NCBI GenBank assembly: GCA_034423195.1
Contig: DAOUIZ010000023.1
Span: forward strand, 95,723-159,722
Length of the DNA: 64,000 nt
Source of the DNA: CATOSK01 sp034423195
GTDB taxonomy: Bacteria > Chloroflexota > Dehalococcoidia > Lucifugimonadales > UBA3495
Reading direction: 5' to 3'
The notes beneath the pieces were generated by a model. That model was not told the origin of the DNA. It searched no databases and saw only the letters and a program-made list of their open reading frames with translations. Below are positions 1 to 8,224 of this stretch, in pieces (within the stretch, counting starts at the first letter, position 1; each line of letters opens with the position of its first letter). Position numbers and translations under genes: made by a program.

Positions 1-2
1 TG

Positions 3-200
3 GACCTGGAGACCTGGGTGATAGCCGCGGGTTCGGCCGGGGCATCGGTCCATGACCTGCAACAGCCTGGGACGTATGTCTACCTGTCCCACAACCTGAT
101 CGAGGCTTTCGTGTACGATGCGAAGGCGATTCTACAGGTGGAGGGGGAGTGGAACAATGACCTGATGGAACAACTGGAGCCACCGGCTCCGATCCAGTAA
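3..200 (+). CDS. nirK: Copper-containing nitrite reductase, C-terminal fragment (cut by window edge)
   Basis: Only the last 65 codons are in the window, and the frame is open to the left edge. The residues resemble the end of copper nitrite reductase, the enzyme that reduces nitrite to nitric oxide. They include the tract HNLIEAF, whose His is the type-2 copper ligand, followed by VEGEWNNDLM and a final PAPI tail, which is the usual NirK ending. The upstream type-1 copper site cannot be seen. A related multicopper oxidase is less likely, because the ETW...GSAGA...HNLIEA order is typical of the NirK/AniA group. If correct, the host can carry out one step of denitrification in its cell envelope. 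Confidence 0.75.
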   Translation, partial: DLETWVIAAGSAGASVHDLQQPGTYVYLSHNLIEAFVYDAKAILQVEGEWNNDLMEQLEPPAPIQ

Positions 201-248
201 TTCATCGGGAGGGAGGCTCCGGGTTTCCCCCGGCGGCGGTCCAAAACG

Positions 249-275
249 AGAGGCAGGGTCGAAAACCCTGCCTCT
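249..275 (-). terminator. Rho-independent terminator of pnp
   Basis: An 11-bp perfect stem (AGAGGCAGGGT paired with ACCCTGCCTCT) closes a 5-base loop. Read on the minus strand the stem is followed by CGTTTTGG, so a short U run follows the hairpin. It lies 35 bases beyond the pnp stop codon and could also stop transcription arriving from the nitrite reductase gene. Confidence 0.8.
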
Positions 276-309
276 GTTGTTCGCTTCCGGTTGTCCGTTT
301 ACGCGGAGG

Positions 310-2769
310 TTAGCGGTCGGTGCGGGGGCGTCCGGTGCTGGAGTTGTTGCCGAGGAAGCGGCGCTCCTGGTAGCCGCCGCCCTGACGCGGGCTGCCGGTT
401 CCCTGGCGGGGGCCACCGCCCTGGCGATTGCCGCCGCCGCCCTGGCGCGGGCCACCCTGGCCACCACCCTGGCGTGGACCGCCCGGTCCGCCGCGACGGT
501 CGCCACCGGGCCGGTTGCCGAATCCACCACCGCCGCCGCGATTGCCGAATCCGCCGCCGCCCTGGCGGGGACCGCCGCCACCCTGGCGCTGACCTGCGGG
601 TCCACCGCGACGGTCACCGCCGCGGTCGCCGAATCCCTGGCGCGGGGCCGGGGGCCGGGGAGTGGGGGGCTGTCCCCCATCGTCGTCGCCGAAGAGGGCG
701 CGGCGGGAGAGGTTGAGGCGGCCGAGGTTGTCGATTTCCTGGATCATGACGGTGATTTCCTGGCCGATGTCGATGTCCTGCTCGACGTCGCCCATTTCCT
801 CGCTGCGGAGGAGGCCGTCCTTGCCGGGGATCAACTCGACGAAGGCGCCGAAGTTGGTGAGGCGGCTGACCTTGCCGGTGAGTATGTCTCCGACGACGAG
901 CTCACGGGTGAGCATTTCGATGCGGTTGCGGGCCATGTCGATCATGGCCTGATCGGTCTGCCCGATGGTGACGCCGCCTTCATCGCCGACGTCAATGGAG
1001 CAGCCGGTCTCCTCGATGATGCCGCGGATGACGCGGCCGCCTGGGCCGATGACTGCGCCGATCTTCTCGACGGGGATCTGGATACGAATCATCTTGGGGG
1101 CGTAGGGACTCATGTGGTCGCGGGGCTGGGAGAGGGCCTCGTTCATCTTGTCGAGGATGAAGAGGCGTCCCTGGCGGGCCTGCTCGAGAGCCTCGCTGAG
1201 AACGGCCTCGGAGAGTCCCTTAATCTTGCAGTCCATCTGGAGGGCGTTGACGCCCTGGGCGGTGCCGGCGACCTTGAAGTCCATGTCGCCGAGGAAGTCC
1301 TCAATTCCCTGGATGTCGCTGAGGACGGCGTAGGCCCCGTCGGGGTCGGTGATCAGTCCCATGGCGATGCCGGCTACGGGAGCGGAGATGGGCACTCCGG
1401 CGTCCATGAGGGCGAGGGTGCTGCCGCAGACGCTGCCCATGGAGGTGCTGCCGTTAGAGCTGAGGACCTCGGAGACGACGCGGATGGCGTAGGGGAAGTC
1501 GGCCTCGGAGGGAAGGACGGATACCAGAGCGCGCTCGGCCAGGGCGCCGTGTCCGATTTCCCGCCGGCCGGGGGAGCCGACGCGGCGGGCTTCTCCGACG
1601 GAATAGGGGGGGAAGTTGTAGTGGTGCATGTAACGCTTGGTGCCGTCGGGGCCGACGGTGTCCAGGGTCTGCTTCATGGTGAGGGAGGCCAGGGTAGCAA
1701 TGGAGAGAACCTGGGTCTGGCCACGGGTGAAGAGGCCGGAGCCGTGGGTGCGGGGAAGCACTCCGGCTTCGCTGGTGATGGGGCGGATCTCGTCCAGGCC
1801 GCGCCCGTCGGGGCGGATGTTCTGGTCAAGGATGCGGCGGCGGACCTCGGACTTGACCACGGAATTGAAGGCTCCGCCCACGTCGGAAGCGGAGTAATCC
1901 TCGGCGAGCTCCTCGGCGATGGCGGACTCGAGGTTGTCGAGGGCCTCCACGCGCTCGGCCTTCATGGCGTTCTGCTCAAGGACGGCGGTGAGACGGCCGT
2001 TGAGGCTCTGGTGGATGCGCTCTTCCAGCTGCTTCTCCCCGGTGAGATCGACGTTGACCTCGAGCTTGGGGTTGCCGGCGCGGCTAACCAGGTCTTCAAT
2101 CATGTCGATGGCGACCTGGTTGGTCTCGTGGGCGCGGCGGATGCCCTCGACGATAACTTCTTCGGAGACCTCGTCGGAGCCGGACTCGACCATGATGATA
2201 GCGTCGCGGCTGCTGCTGACGACCAGGCTGAGCTGGCTCTCGTGGATCTCGTCGTAGGTGGGGTGGATGATGTACTCGTTGTCGCTGGCGCGCCAGGCGA
2301 TCCGGCAGGCGCCGATGGGACCGTCGAAGGGAATCTTGGAGATGGACAGCGCCGCGGAGGCGGCGTTCATGGCGAGGACTTCGGGGGGATTGACGGGGTC
2401 AGCGGAGAGGACGGTGAGGATGACCTGGATTTCGTTGTGGATGCCCTTGGGGAAGAGGGGACGGATGGAGCGGTCGGTGAGGCGGGCGGAAATGATGGCT
2501 TCAGTTCCGGGCCGTCCCTCCCTTCGGAAGAAGCTGCCGGGGATCTTGCCGGCGGAGTAGAGGCGCTCCTCGTATTCGACGGTGAGGGGGAGGAAGTCGA
2601 TGTCGGCGCGGGGCCGGTCGGACATGACAGCGGTGGCGAGAATGACGGTGTCGCCGTAACGAAGGGTGATGGACCCGTGGGCCTGGAAGGCGAGTTGTCC
2701 GGTTTCCATGGACAAGCTTTCATGGCCCAGCACACGTTCGACAACGGTAGGGATGGTCATAGTAGACAT
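310..2769 (-). CDS. pnp: Polyribonucleotide nucleotidyltransferase (PNPase) with arginine/glycine-rich tail
   Basis: PNPase degrades RNA 3' to 5' with phosphate and works in the cytoplasmic RNA degradosome. The 819 residues show two RNase PH-like domains (about residues 10-230 and 310-540), then a KH domain with the GPGGR loop and an S1 domain (GDILTGKVSRLTNFGAFVEL). After the S1 domain there is an unusually long tail of about 125 residues made almost only of Gly, Arg, Gln and Pro in RGG-like repeats, ending in a short non-repetitive stretch. Such tails suggest RNA binding or condensation, which is inference. The gene lies directly downstream of rpsO on the same strand, the classic rpsO-pnp order. 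The start has a second in-frame ATG three codons later. Confidence 0.97.
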   Translation of the reverse strand: MSTMTIPTVVERVLGHESLSMETGQLAFQAHGSITLRYGDTVILATAVMSDRPRADIDFLPLTVEYEERLYSAGKIPGSFFRREGRPGTEAIISARLTDRSIRPLFPKGIHNEIQVILTVLSADPVNPPEVLAMNAASAALSISKIPFDGPIGACRIAWRASDNEYIIHPTYDEIHESQLSLVVSSSRDAIIMVESGSDEVSEEVIVEGIRRAHETNQVAIDMIEDLVSRAGNPKLEVNVDLTGEKQLEERIHQSLNGRLTAVLEQNAMKAERVEALDNLESAIAEELAEDYSASDVGGAFNSVVKSEVRRRILDQNIRPDGRGLDEIRPITSEAGVLPRTHGSGLFTRGQTQVLSIATLASLTMKQTLDTVGPDGTKRYMHHYNFPPYSVGEARRVGSPGRREIGHGALAERALVSVLPSEADFPYAIRVVSEVLSSNGSTSMGSVCGSTLALMDAGVPISAPVAGIAMGLITDPDGAYAVLSDIQGIEDFLGDMDFKVAGTAQGVNALQMDCKIKGLSEAVLSEALEQARQGRLFILDKMNEALSQPRDHMSPYAPKMIRIQIPVEKIGAVIGPGGRVIRGIIEETGCSIDVGDEGGVTIGQTDQAMIDMARNRIEMLTRELVVGDILTGKVSRLTNFGAFVELIPGKDGLLRSEEMGDVEQDIDIGQEITVMIQEIDNLGRLNLSRRALFGDDDGGQPPTPRPPAPRQGFGDRGGDRRGGPAGQRQGGGGPRQGGGGFGNRGGGGGFGNRPGGDRRGGPGGPRQGGGQGGPRQGGGGNRQGGGPRQGTGSPRQGGGYQERRFLGNNSSTGRPRTDR

Positions 2770-2885
2770 AATGAAGGTTTCAGACCTCGCTTTTATTTAA
2801 AGGGGGAACGGCCAAACCAGCCAAGGCTAGACGCAGCGACCAATGCCCGGGGAGGGCACATTCAGGGGGAACAAGGTGTACGGGG

Positions 2886-3152
2886 TTACCGGCGGAGACC
2901 CAAGCGGCTGATGAGGGTCTGGTAGCGGTTGACGTCCTCCCGGCTGAGGTAGTTGAGGAGGCGGCGGCGCTTGGAGACCAGCCCCACCAGCCCATGACGG
3001 GAGTGGACATCCTTCTTGTGGGTGCGGAGGTGGTCGGTAACCTGCCTGATCCTCTCGGTGAGGACAGCTACCTGGACTTCGGTGGAGCCGGTGTCGTTTT
3101 CGTGGATCTTGTACTCTTCGGTGAGGCGCTGCTTGGTGTCCTGGTCTAGCAT
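2886..3152 (-). CDS. rpsO: 30S ribosomal protein S15
   Basis: The 88-residue protein is the normal length for S15, which binds 16S rRNA in the platform of the small subunit. Family signatures are clear: the N-terminal helix, then DTGSTEVQVAVLTERI, HKKDVHSRHGL and SKRRRLLNYL. The gene precedes pnp by about 115 bases on the same strand and the two are very likely co-transcribed. An AAAGG element lies about a dozen bases before the ATG. Confidence 0.97.
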   Translation of the reverse strand: MLDQDTKQRLTEEYKIHENDTGSTEVQVAVLTERIRQVTDHLRTHKKDVHSRHGLVGLVSKRRRLLNYLSREDVNRYQTLISRLGLRR

Positions 3153-3388
3153 CAGTTAAGTGTAACCTTTTATCTTTCCCTTTACGTATTCCGGGACAGG
3201 ATAGCACAACCGGGATATTGGGCGCAACGCCACCTGCCCTGGTTGTTCGGAAATTACGGAAAGGCGATACACTGCGAGCGAGATATGGAGCGCAAGAAGA
3301 ATTCATTGCCATCATTGCGGCAATAGCGTGACTTGTTACGGGCACGAGGAACACAGCAGGGGCCTGCCTGTGGCATATCTACCTGTGA

Positions 3389-3394
3389 TATAAT
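3389..3394 (+). promoter_or_regulatory. Probable -10 element upstream of the VIT gene
   Basis: TATAAT preceded by TGTGA stands in an AT-rich patch within a GC-rich gap of about 335 bases between the divergent rpsO and VIT genes. No good -35 hexamer is visible at the normal distance, so this would be an extended-type promoter. The rest of the gap holds no gene that I can recognise. Confidence 0.4.
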
Positions 3395-3487
3395 TGATAA
3401 ATAGTATCATCGGAAAAGGGGCGGCACCGAGGCCACCCGTTGCCGCCAAGGCGGGCGGATGAGTCTCCGCCAGGAAGGATTGGGGCC

Positions 3488-4786
3488 GTGACAACGGAAG
3501 CAGGGGAGTTGAGCCGCACGGACAGGAACCTGTGGAGCGCGATCGCCGCCGAGGCGGTTGCCCACCTGAAATACAACGCATACGCCCACAAGGCCCTGGA
3601 GGAGGGCTACCCGGAGGTGGCGCAGGTGTTCCAGGAGGTGGCGGGAGCGGAGAACGTTCACGGCATGAATCACCTGAGGGTGGCCGGGCATATATCGGCC
3701 ACGGCGGAGAACCTGCGGGAGGTGGTCACCGGGGAGGTCAAGGAGTTCGCCACGGTCTATCCCAGGATGATACGGGAGGCGCTCGGTGAGGGCCGGGAAG
3801 ACGCGGCCGACTCCTTCGCGCTGGCGTTGGAGCGGGAACGGCACCACCAGATGGTGTTTTCCGAGGCGCTGGGGCGGCTGGAGGAGAAGCAGTCCCGGGT
3901 GGCTCGAGATGCGGAGAACCAGCTATCGTTGGGCGACGGGACGGTGGGTGAACAAGATGGAAATGCCTCTGGTACATCAGCGGGGCGAGTTGGAGAGGCG
4001 CCAACAGTGTCACCGCTGACCACGCCGCTGCCGGCGGGGTATGACGGGGAGGATATGGACCTGCAAACCTACGTAGACGCGACGCAGGAGGTGGACCGGG
4101 AGCGGTTCCGGGTGGCGAACCTGGGCCGTCTGCGGGAGGTGGTGTTCGGAGCGCAGGACGGCATCCTGAGCACGGTGGCGCTGGTGACGTCGGTGGCGGT
4201 GGCGGTGGGGAGCACGTCAACCGTCCTAGTGGCGGGGCTGGCGGCAGCGCTGGCCGGGATGGTGTCGATGGCGACCGGGGCGTACCTGGGGTCGCGGGCG
4301 GAACAGGACGTACAGCGGGCGGAGATCGAGCGGGAGGCCAAGGAACTGGAGGAGAATCCGGCGGAGGAGTATGCCGAGCTGATGGTGATTTTCCAGAGGG
4401 AGGGCAAGTCGTTCGAAGAAGCGCGCCAACTGGCGGACCAGATCTCGGAGGATAAGGACCTCTGGCTGAGCACGATGGTGGAGAAGGAATTGGGTTTCAG
4501 CCCGGAAGGCATCTCGAGTCCCCTCAAGGACGCGCTGGTGATGGGGGCGGCGTTCATCATCGCCGCGGCCATACCCATCGTGCCGTACATGGTGTGGAGC
4601 GGCGGGGTAGCGATCGCCGTTTCGATTACGGCAGGGCTGGCGGCCCTGTTTGCGCTGGGAATGGGCAAGGGGCGGATCGTGCGCCGGTCGCCGCTGAAGC
4701 AGGGGCTGGAGATCCTGGGAATCGGGGTGGCATCGGCGGGGGTCGGGTTCCTGCTGGGAGAGGGGATACCGCGGCTGATCGGGTAG
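3488..4786 (+). CDS. Rubrerythrin-like domain fused to VIT1/CCC1 iron/manganese transporter
   Basis: The GTG at 3488 is preferred over an ATG 48 bases upstream because AGGAAGG sits nine bases before it. The first 130 or so residues form a ferritin/rubrerythrin-like four-helix domain with spaced Glu/His pairs (IAAEAVAHLKY, EVAGAENVHGMNH, ALERERHHQMVF). A variable linker follows, then a VIT1/CCC1 domain (LREVVFGAQDGILSTVALV) with a cytoplasmic helical insert and several C-terminal membrane helices. Members of this family move ferrous iron or manganese across membranes. The ferritin-like domain probably binds the metal on the cytoplasmic side. The fusion is known in bacteria, where it is called Mbfa/Erv-like. 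The gene stands alone. Confidence 0.85.
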   Translation: MTTEAGELSRTDRNLWSAIAAEAVAHLKYNAYAHKALEEGYPEVAQVFQEVAGAENVHGMNHLRVAGHISATAENLREVVTGEVKEFATVYPRMIREALGEGREDAADSFALALERERHHQMVFSEALGRLEEKQSRVARDAENQLSLGDGTVGEQDGNASGTSAGRVGEAPTVSPLTTPLPAGYDGEDMDLQTYVDATQEVDRERFRVANLGRLREVVFGAQDGILSTVALVTSVAVAVGSTSTVLVAGLAAALAGMVSMATGAYLGSRAEQDVQRAEIEREAKELEENPAEEYAELMVIFQREGKSFEEARQLADQISEDKDLWLSTMVEKELGFSPEGISSPLKDALVMGAAFIIAAAIPIVPYMVWSGGVAIAVSITAGLAALFALGMGKGRIVRRSPLKQGLEILGIGVASAGVGFLLGEGIPRLIG

Positions 4787-4947
4787 AGGGTAATCCAGGC
4801 CCATCGCCTCCGGCACGGCCGGCCGAGTCAGGACGGCATCGCTGATAGACAGGGCACGTTGGGAGGGTGAATCCCACAAACCCCCTGAGGAAGGGGTTGT
4901 GGATTTAGGCAGGCGGCTCGGGTGCCGGACGAGGACAATTGCGCCGG

Positions 4948-4975
4948 TTGACACGAAGGGGATGGGATATAATAC
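4948..4975 (+). promoter_or_regulatory. Sigma-70-type promoter of the HEPN-like gene
   Basis: A perfect TTGACA at 4948-4953 is followed 16 bases later by TAATAC (4970-4975); an overlapping TATAAT begins at 4968. It lies about 30 bases before the ATG at 5004, so the 5' leader is short. Confidence 0.6.
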
Positions 4976-5003
4976 TGCGCGTCGCGAAACCCGGGGGTAG
5001 AGC

Positions 5004-5369
5004 ATGACAACTGGCGTCACCGACCATATTGAATTGGCAAGACAGTTCCTGCAGCGAAGCAAGGAATACCTCAACGACGGCGACCCGCATCAAGCGTCCG
5101 AGAAGGGTTGGGGTGCCGCCGCGCACATCGCCAAAGCCGCTGCCGCCGCAAACGGTTGGGCGTATGAGCATCACGACCAATTCGATATGGTCATCCAGAA
5201 CGCCCGCCACAGGTTTCGCCAACCGAGCCTGCGGCAGTACGGGCATTCCGCTCTTGTCCTGCATCGTAACTACTATTTGCACCCGTCCCTGCTGAACTCC
5301 GAGGCCATACAGGAAGATATCGAAGACGTAGAGACGCTGCTGAACGTCCTGGAACCGTTCCTCACATAG
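5004..5369 (+). CDS. Small HEPN-like (PaREP1-type) protein
   Basis: This 121-residue, all-helical protein resembles the PaREP1/HEPN group, with an N-terminal helix (HIELARQFLQRSKEYLNDGDPHQASEKGWGAAAHIAKAA) and a C-terminal helix pair (LHPSLLNSEAIQEDIEDVETLLNVLEPFL). Such proteins are often nucleotide- or RNA-associated and are sometimes paired with nucleotidyltransferases, but no partner is present here. The RxxxxH ribonuclease motif of toxic HEPN proteins is not obvious, so no activity is assigned. It has its own promoter and a strong terminator. Confidence 0.65.
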   Translation: MTTGVTDHIELARQFLQRSKEYLNDGDPHQASEKGWGAAAHIAKAAAAANGWAYEHHDQFDMVIQNARHRFRQPSLRQYGHSALVLHRNYYLHPSLLNSEAIQEDIEDVETLLNVLEPFLT

Positions 5370-5384
5370 ACGCCCGTTATTCCA

Positions 5385-5430
5385 AACCAACAGCACCCAG
5401 GGGAACCATTCTCTCTGGGTGCTGTTGGTT
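5385..5430. terminator. Bidirectional terminator between convergent genes
   Basis: AACCAACAGCACCCAG pairs perfectly with CTGGGTGCTGTTGGTT (16 bp) around a 14-base loop. TTATT follows on the plus strand and a short A-rich run precedes it. It separates the plus-strand HEPN-like gene from the minus-strand transporter and probably serves both. Confidence 0.85.
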
Positions 5431-5490
5431 TATTCGGGAAGAAAAACGAACGCAGGCCGACTGGGTTAACCGGGTTTGCGAGCAATTTTC

Positions 5491-6921
5491 CTAGGGGGTC
5501 AGGGGGTGGCCGATGAAGGCCCAGTAGGGGAGGACGAGGAGGAAGAGGACGGCAATGGCGACGACGGTCATGACGATGCCGAAGCGCATGATCTCGGGGT
5601 TGCCGATGTTGGCGCGGGTGTAAACGAACACGGCCGAGGTCCCGCCGGCCCCGTAGTAGACCACCGAGTCTCCGACGACGACCGCTGCCAACCCGCATAC
5701 CAGGGGGTCCAGTCCCAGGGACTCGCCGGTGGCCACCGCGACGGGGATGACCAGGGCCAGGTAGCCGGCGATGTTGGGAACCAGCATCCGAACGACGGCG
5801 AAACAAACGCAGAGGGTCAGGAGCATGAGCGGAGGGCTGGTGAGGATGGGGGAGACGCTTTCGACGAGGGCGGCGGAGAACCAGGCTGCGCCTCCGGTGG
5901 TCACGAAGGCGTTGGCCAGGCACAGGGATGTGGCGATGACGAAGAAGTTGGTCCACCCCACGTTCTGCTCGAACTCGCGCCAGCTGAGGATGCCTACCCG
6001 GGGGAGCAGGATGACGGTGAGGGCGATCAGGGCCGGTACGGCGGGATGGAGTCCGTGGGCGAAGTCGGTGAACCAGAGGAGGGCGGTGACCAGCACGATG
6101 ACGCCGGCACGGAACTCGACCGGGCTGACGGGGCCGGTGGAGAGCTGGGCGGCGCCTCCGGTGTCCAGCCGGAAACCGGAGCGGTAGAAAACATAAAGGA
6201 CGATGCCTCCGACGATGAGGTTGGCGTAGAAGGGGACGCTCATGAGGATGAACCACTGGGTCCAGGAGAAGTCTCCCAGCAAGCCGGAAGCGACGACCGG
6301 CGTGATGCCTCCGGCGAGCAGGGCGGTGGAGCCGAGGCGGTTGAGGCTGCCCATGGCCAGCATGATGGCCTTGTGGTAGCGGTGTTCCTGGGGAATGTTC
6401 CAGTGGGACAGCACGCGCTCATAGACATGGACCATGATGGCCCCGCGGGTGCTGGCGGAGGGCAGGGCGAAGGTTAGCAGGGCGAAGGAAAGGAGCATCT
6501 GGACGTACAGGAGGCGGGGGCTTCCGGCAGCGCCCCGGATGAGAAAGGTCGCCATTCTCTCGGCCAGTCCTGAGGACTGGACGGCGAGTCCCAGGGTGAG
6601 AATTCCCACGAGGAAGTAGGCAACCGGATGGGAGAAGCCATAGAGAGCCTCCCCCAGTCCTCCAACGGCGCCAACGAGGACGAGAAGAATGACGCCCATG
6701 ATTCCCGCGACGGGAACGGGGATGGCTTCGGTGGCCCAGAGAAGGACGGCGAAGACCATGACAGCCAGGGCGCGCTGTCCCTGAACGGTCAGTCCCTCGG
6801 GGGTGGGGATGAGAAGGATGACGGCGAACGCGGCGACGGCGACGGCGATTTTGCCCGCCGCAAGTGGGTTGGCGATGAGCCGCTGGAGGGTAGAAGTGTC
6901 GGAAGCGGTTTCGGTGGTCAT
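5491..6921 (-). CDS. DASS-family (SLC13-like) sodium:anion symporter
   Basis: This 476-residue inner-membrane protein has about 12 hydrophobic segments. The family features are WATEAIPVPVAGIMG near the N-terminus, SLNRLGSTALLAGG (the SNT-like signature loop, here with changed residues) and a second repeat around NPEIMRFGIVMTVVAIAVLFL. Such transporters import sulfate, phosphate or dicarboxylates with sodium. The substrate cannot be read from the sequence. The ATG at 6921 gives the family length, but no good ribosome binding site precedes it; an AAAGGGGAG lies about 35 bases further upstream, so a slightly earlier start is possible. It is monocistronic and convergent with the HEPN-like gene. 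Confidence 0.85.
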   Translation of the reverse strand: MTTETASDTSTLQRLIANPLAAGKIAVAVAAFAVILLIPTPEGLTVQGQRALAVMVFAVLLWATEAIPVPVAGIMGVILLVLVGAVGGLGEALYGFSHPVAYFLVGILTLGLAVQSSGLAERMATFLIRGAAGSPRLLYVQMLLSFALLTFALPSASTRGAIMVHVYERVLSHWNIPQEHRYHKAIMLAMGSLNRLGSTALLAGGITPVVASGLLGDFSWTQWFILMSVPFYANLIVGGIVLYVFYRSGFRLDTGGAAQLSTGPVSPVEFRAGVIVLVTALLWFTDFAHGLHPAVPALIALTVILLPRVGILSWREFEQNVGWTNFFVIATSLCLANAFVTTGGAAWFSAALVESVSPILTSPPLMLLTLCVCFAVVRMLVPNIAGYLALVIPVAVATGESLGLDPLVCGLAAVVVGDSVVYYGAGGTSAVFVYTRANIGNPEIMRFGIVMTVVAIAVLFLLVLPYWAFIGHPLTP

Positions 6922-7165
6922 GTCGGCGTAGTGCGACGGGTCGATAGAAATGGGCAGGGAGGTCTCCCCTTTCCATTTGGGTACGTTGACCAGCTTGGAT
7001 ACGTTGACCCGCGAGGGATGGGGGATTATAGCACGATGCAGCGGAGGTGGAGGCGGGTGCGATTGAAGGGAGCCGGGGCAGGCCGGGCGGGAAAAGGGCC
7101 GCCGGGTCTCCTTGAATTGGGCCGGAGTTTTCATATATGATTCATCCCTTGGAGGCCTGCCCCTG

Positions 7166-8092
7166 ATGACCGCAATCAGCGCCAAAAGAGACGTTCTTTC
7201 CGTCAGTGACCTGACTCCCGCCGAGATGCGGGGAGTGGTGGAGCGGGCGGTGGTGATGAAGCACGAGGCGGCGGGACAACCGCTGCGGGGGATGAGGTTC
7301 GCGCTGCTGTTCGAGAAGCCGTCGCTGCGGACCAAGGTGAGCTTCCAGATCGGCATCGAGGAACTGGGCGGGTATTCGACCTACATGGGTCCTGACGAGG
7401 TGGGGCTGGGGACGCGGGAGCCGGTTTCGGATGTGGCGCGAGTCCTTTCCGGGTACGTGGACGGCATCATAGCCCGGGTGTTTTCCCATGAGGCATTGAA
7501 GGAACTGGGCGAGTATGCCAGCGTTCCGGTGATAAACGCCCTGTCGGACTGGGAGCATCCCTGCCAGACTATGGCGGACCTGCTGACGATCCGGGAACGG
7601 TTCGGCCCTCTGTCAGGCCAGAAGCTGGCGTTCATCGGGGATGGGAACAACGTCGCGCGGAGCCTGTGCCTGGGGCTGCCGCCGCTGGGGGTGAGCTTCG
7701 CGATTGCTTCTCCCAGTGGGTACGAGCTGGACGGGGAAACGGTAAACGCCGCCCGCGCGTCGGCCGCGAACGGGGCGGACGTGGCGATGGTTACCGCTCC
7801 GGCGGAAGCGGTACGGAACGCCGACGTGGTGTACACCGACGTATGGACCAGCATGGGGGACGAAGCGGAGGCAAAGGCACGGCAGGCGGCCTTCCAGGGA
7901 TACACGGTGGATGAGGCGCTGCTGTCCAAGGCCAAGGCCGACGCGGTGTTCATGCACGATATGCCGGCCCACTACGGCGAAGAGGTGGCGGAGGGGATGC
8001 TGGAGCATCCGCAATCCCTGGCATACCGGCAGGCCCACAACCGGCTCCACGCGCAGAAGGCACTGCTGGAGTTCATTTTCGGGAACGGGTAG
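7166..8092 (+). CDS. argF: Ornithine carbamoyltransferase
   Basis: The 308-residue cytoplasmic enzyme joins carbamoyl phosphate to ornithine to give citrulline in arginine synthesis. The carbamoyl-phosphate loop reads FEKPSLRTK (usually S-T-R-T-R). HPCQTMADLLTI and DVWTSMGDEAEA fit the family. The ornithine-loop motif, normally HCLP, reads HDMPAHYGEEV, so the usual cysteine is replaced by Asp265. A GGAGG ten bases before the ATG at 7166 fixes the start. A different carbamoyltransferase specificity is possible because of the altered loop, but overall similarity is to ArgF. Confidence 0.9.
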   Translation: MTAISAKRDVLSVSDLTPAEMRGVVERAVVMKHEAAGQPLRGMRFALLFEKPSLRTKVSFQIGIEELGGYSTYMGPDEVGLGTREPVSDVARVLSGYVDGIIARVFSHEALKELGEYASVPVINALSDWEHPCQTMADLLTIRERFGPLSGQKLAFIGDGNNVARSLCLGLPPLGVSFAIASPSGYELDGETVNAARASAANGADVAMVTAPAEAVRNADVVYTDVWTSMGDEAEAKARQAAFQGYTVDEALLSKAKADAVFMHDMPAHYGEEVAEGMLEHPQSLAYRQAHNRLHAQKALLEFIFGNG

Positions 8093-8162
8093 CGGCGGCC
8101 TTGGGCCTATTTTAAGGGGAGCCCCATACATCCGCCGGGGTTGGCGGGAAGCAGTCACGGGG

Positions 8163-8200
8163 GGTCTGGATTCCCGCCTGCGCGGGAATGACGGGAAGGG
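8163..8200. repeat. Short dispersed-type palindromic repeat
   Basis: ATTCCCGC, a four-base loop and GCGGGAAT form a stem inside the phrase GGATTCCCGCCTGCGCGGG. This phrase is a very common intergenic repeat in many bacteria (translated, it gives the familiar 'FPRRRESR' peptide). It sits between argF and der and may stabilise or terminate the argF message. Only one copy was noticed in the window. Confidence 0.55.
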
Positions 8201-8224
8201 AATTTCGGGAAGGCGGTTTTGATT

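Noticed and set aside
277..2925. Very long plus-strand open frame opposite pnp
   Set aside because: It is the antisense shadow of a clear PNPase gene in GC-rich DNA, with a low-complexity Gly/Val/Asp composition and no ribosome binding site.
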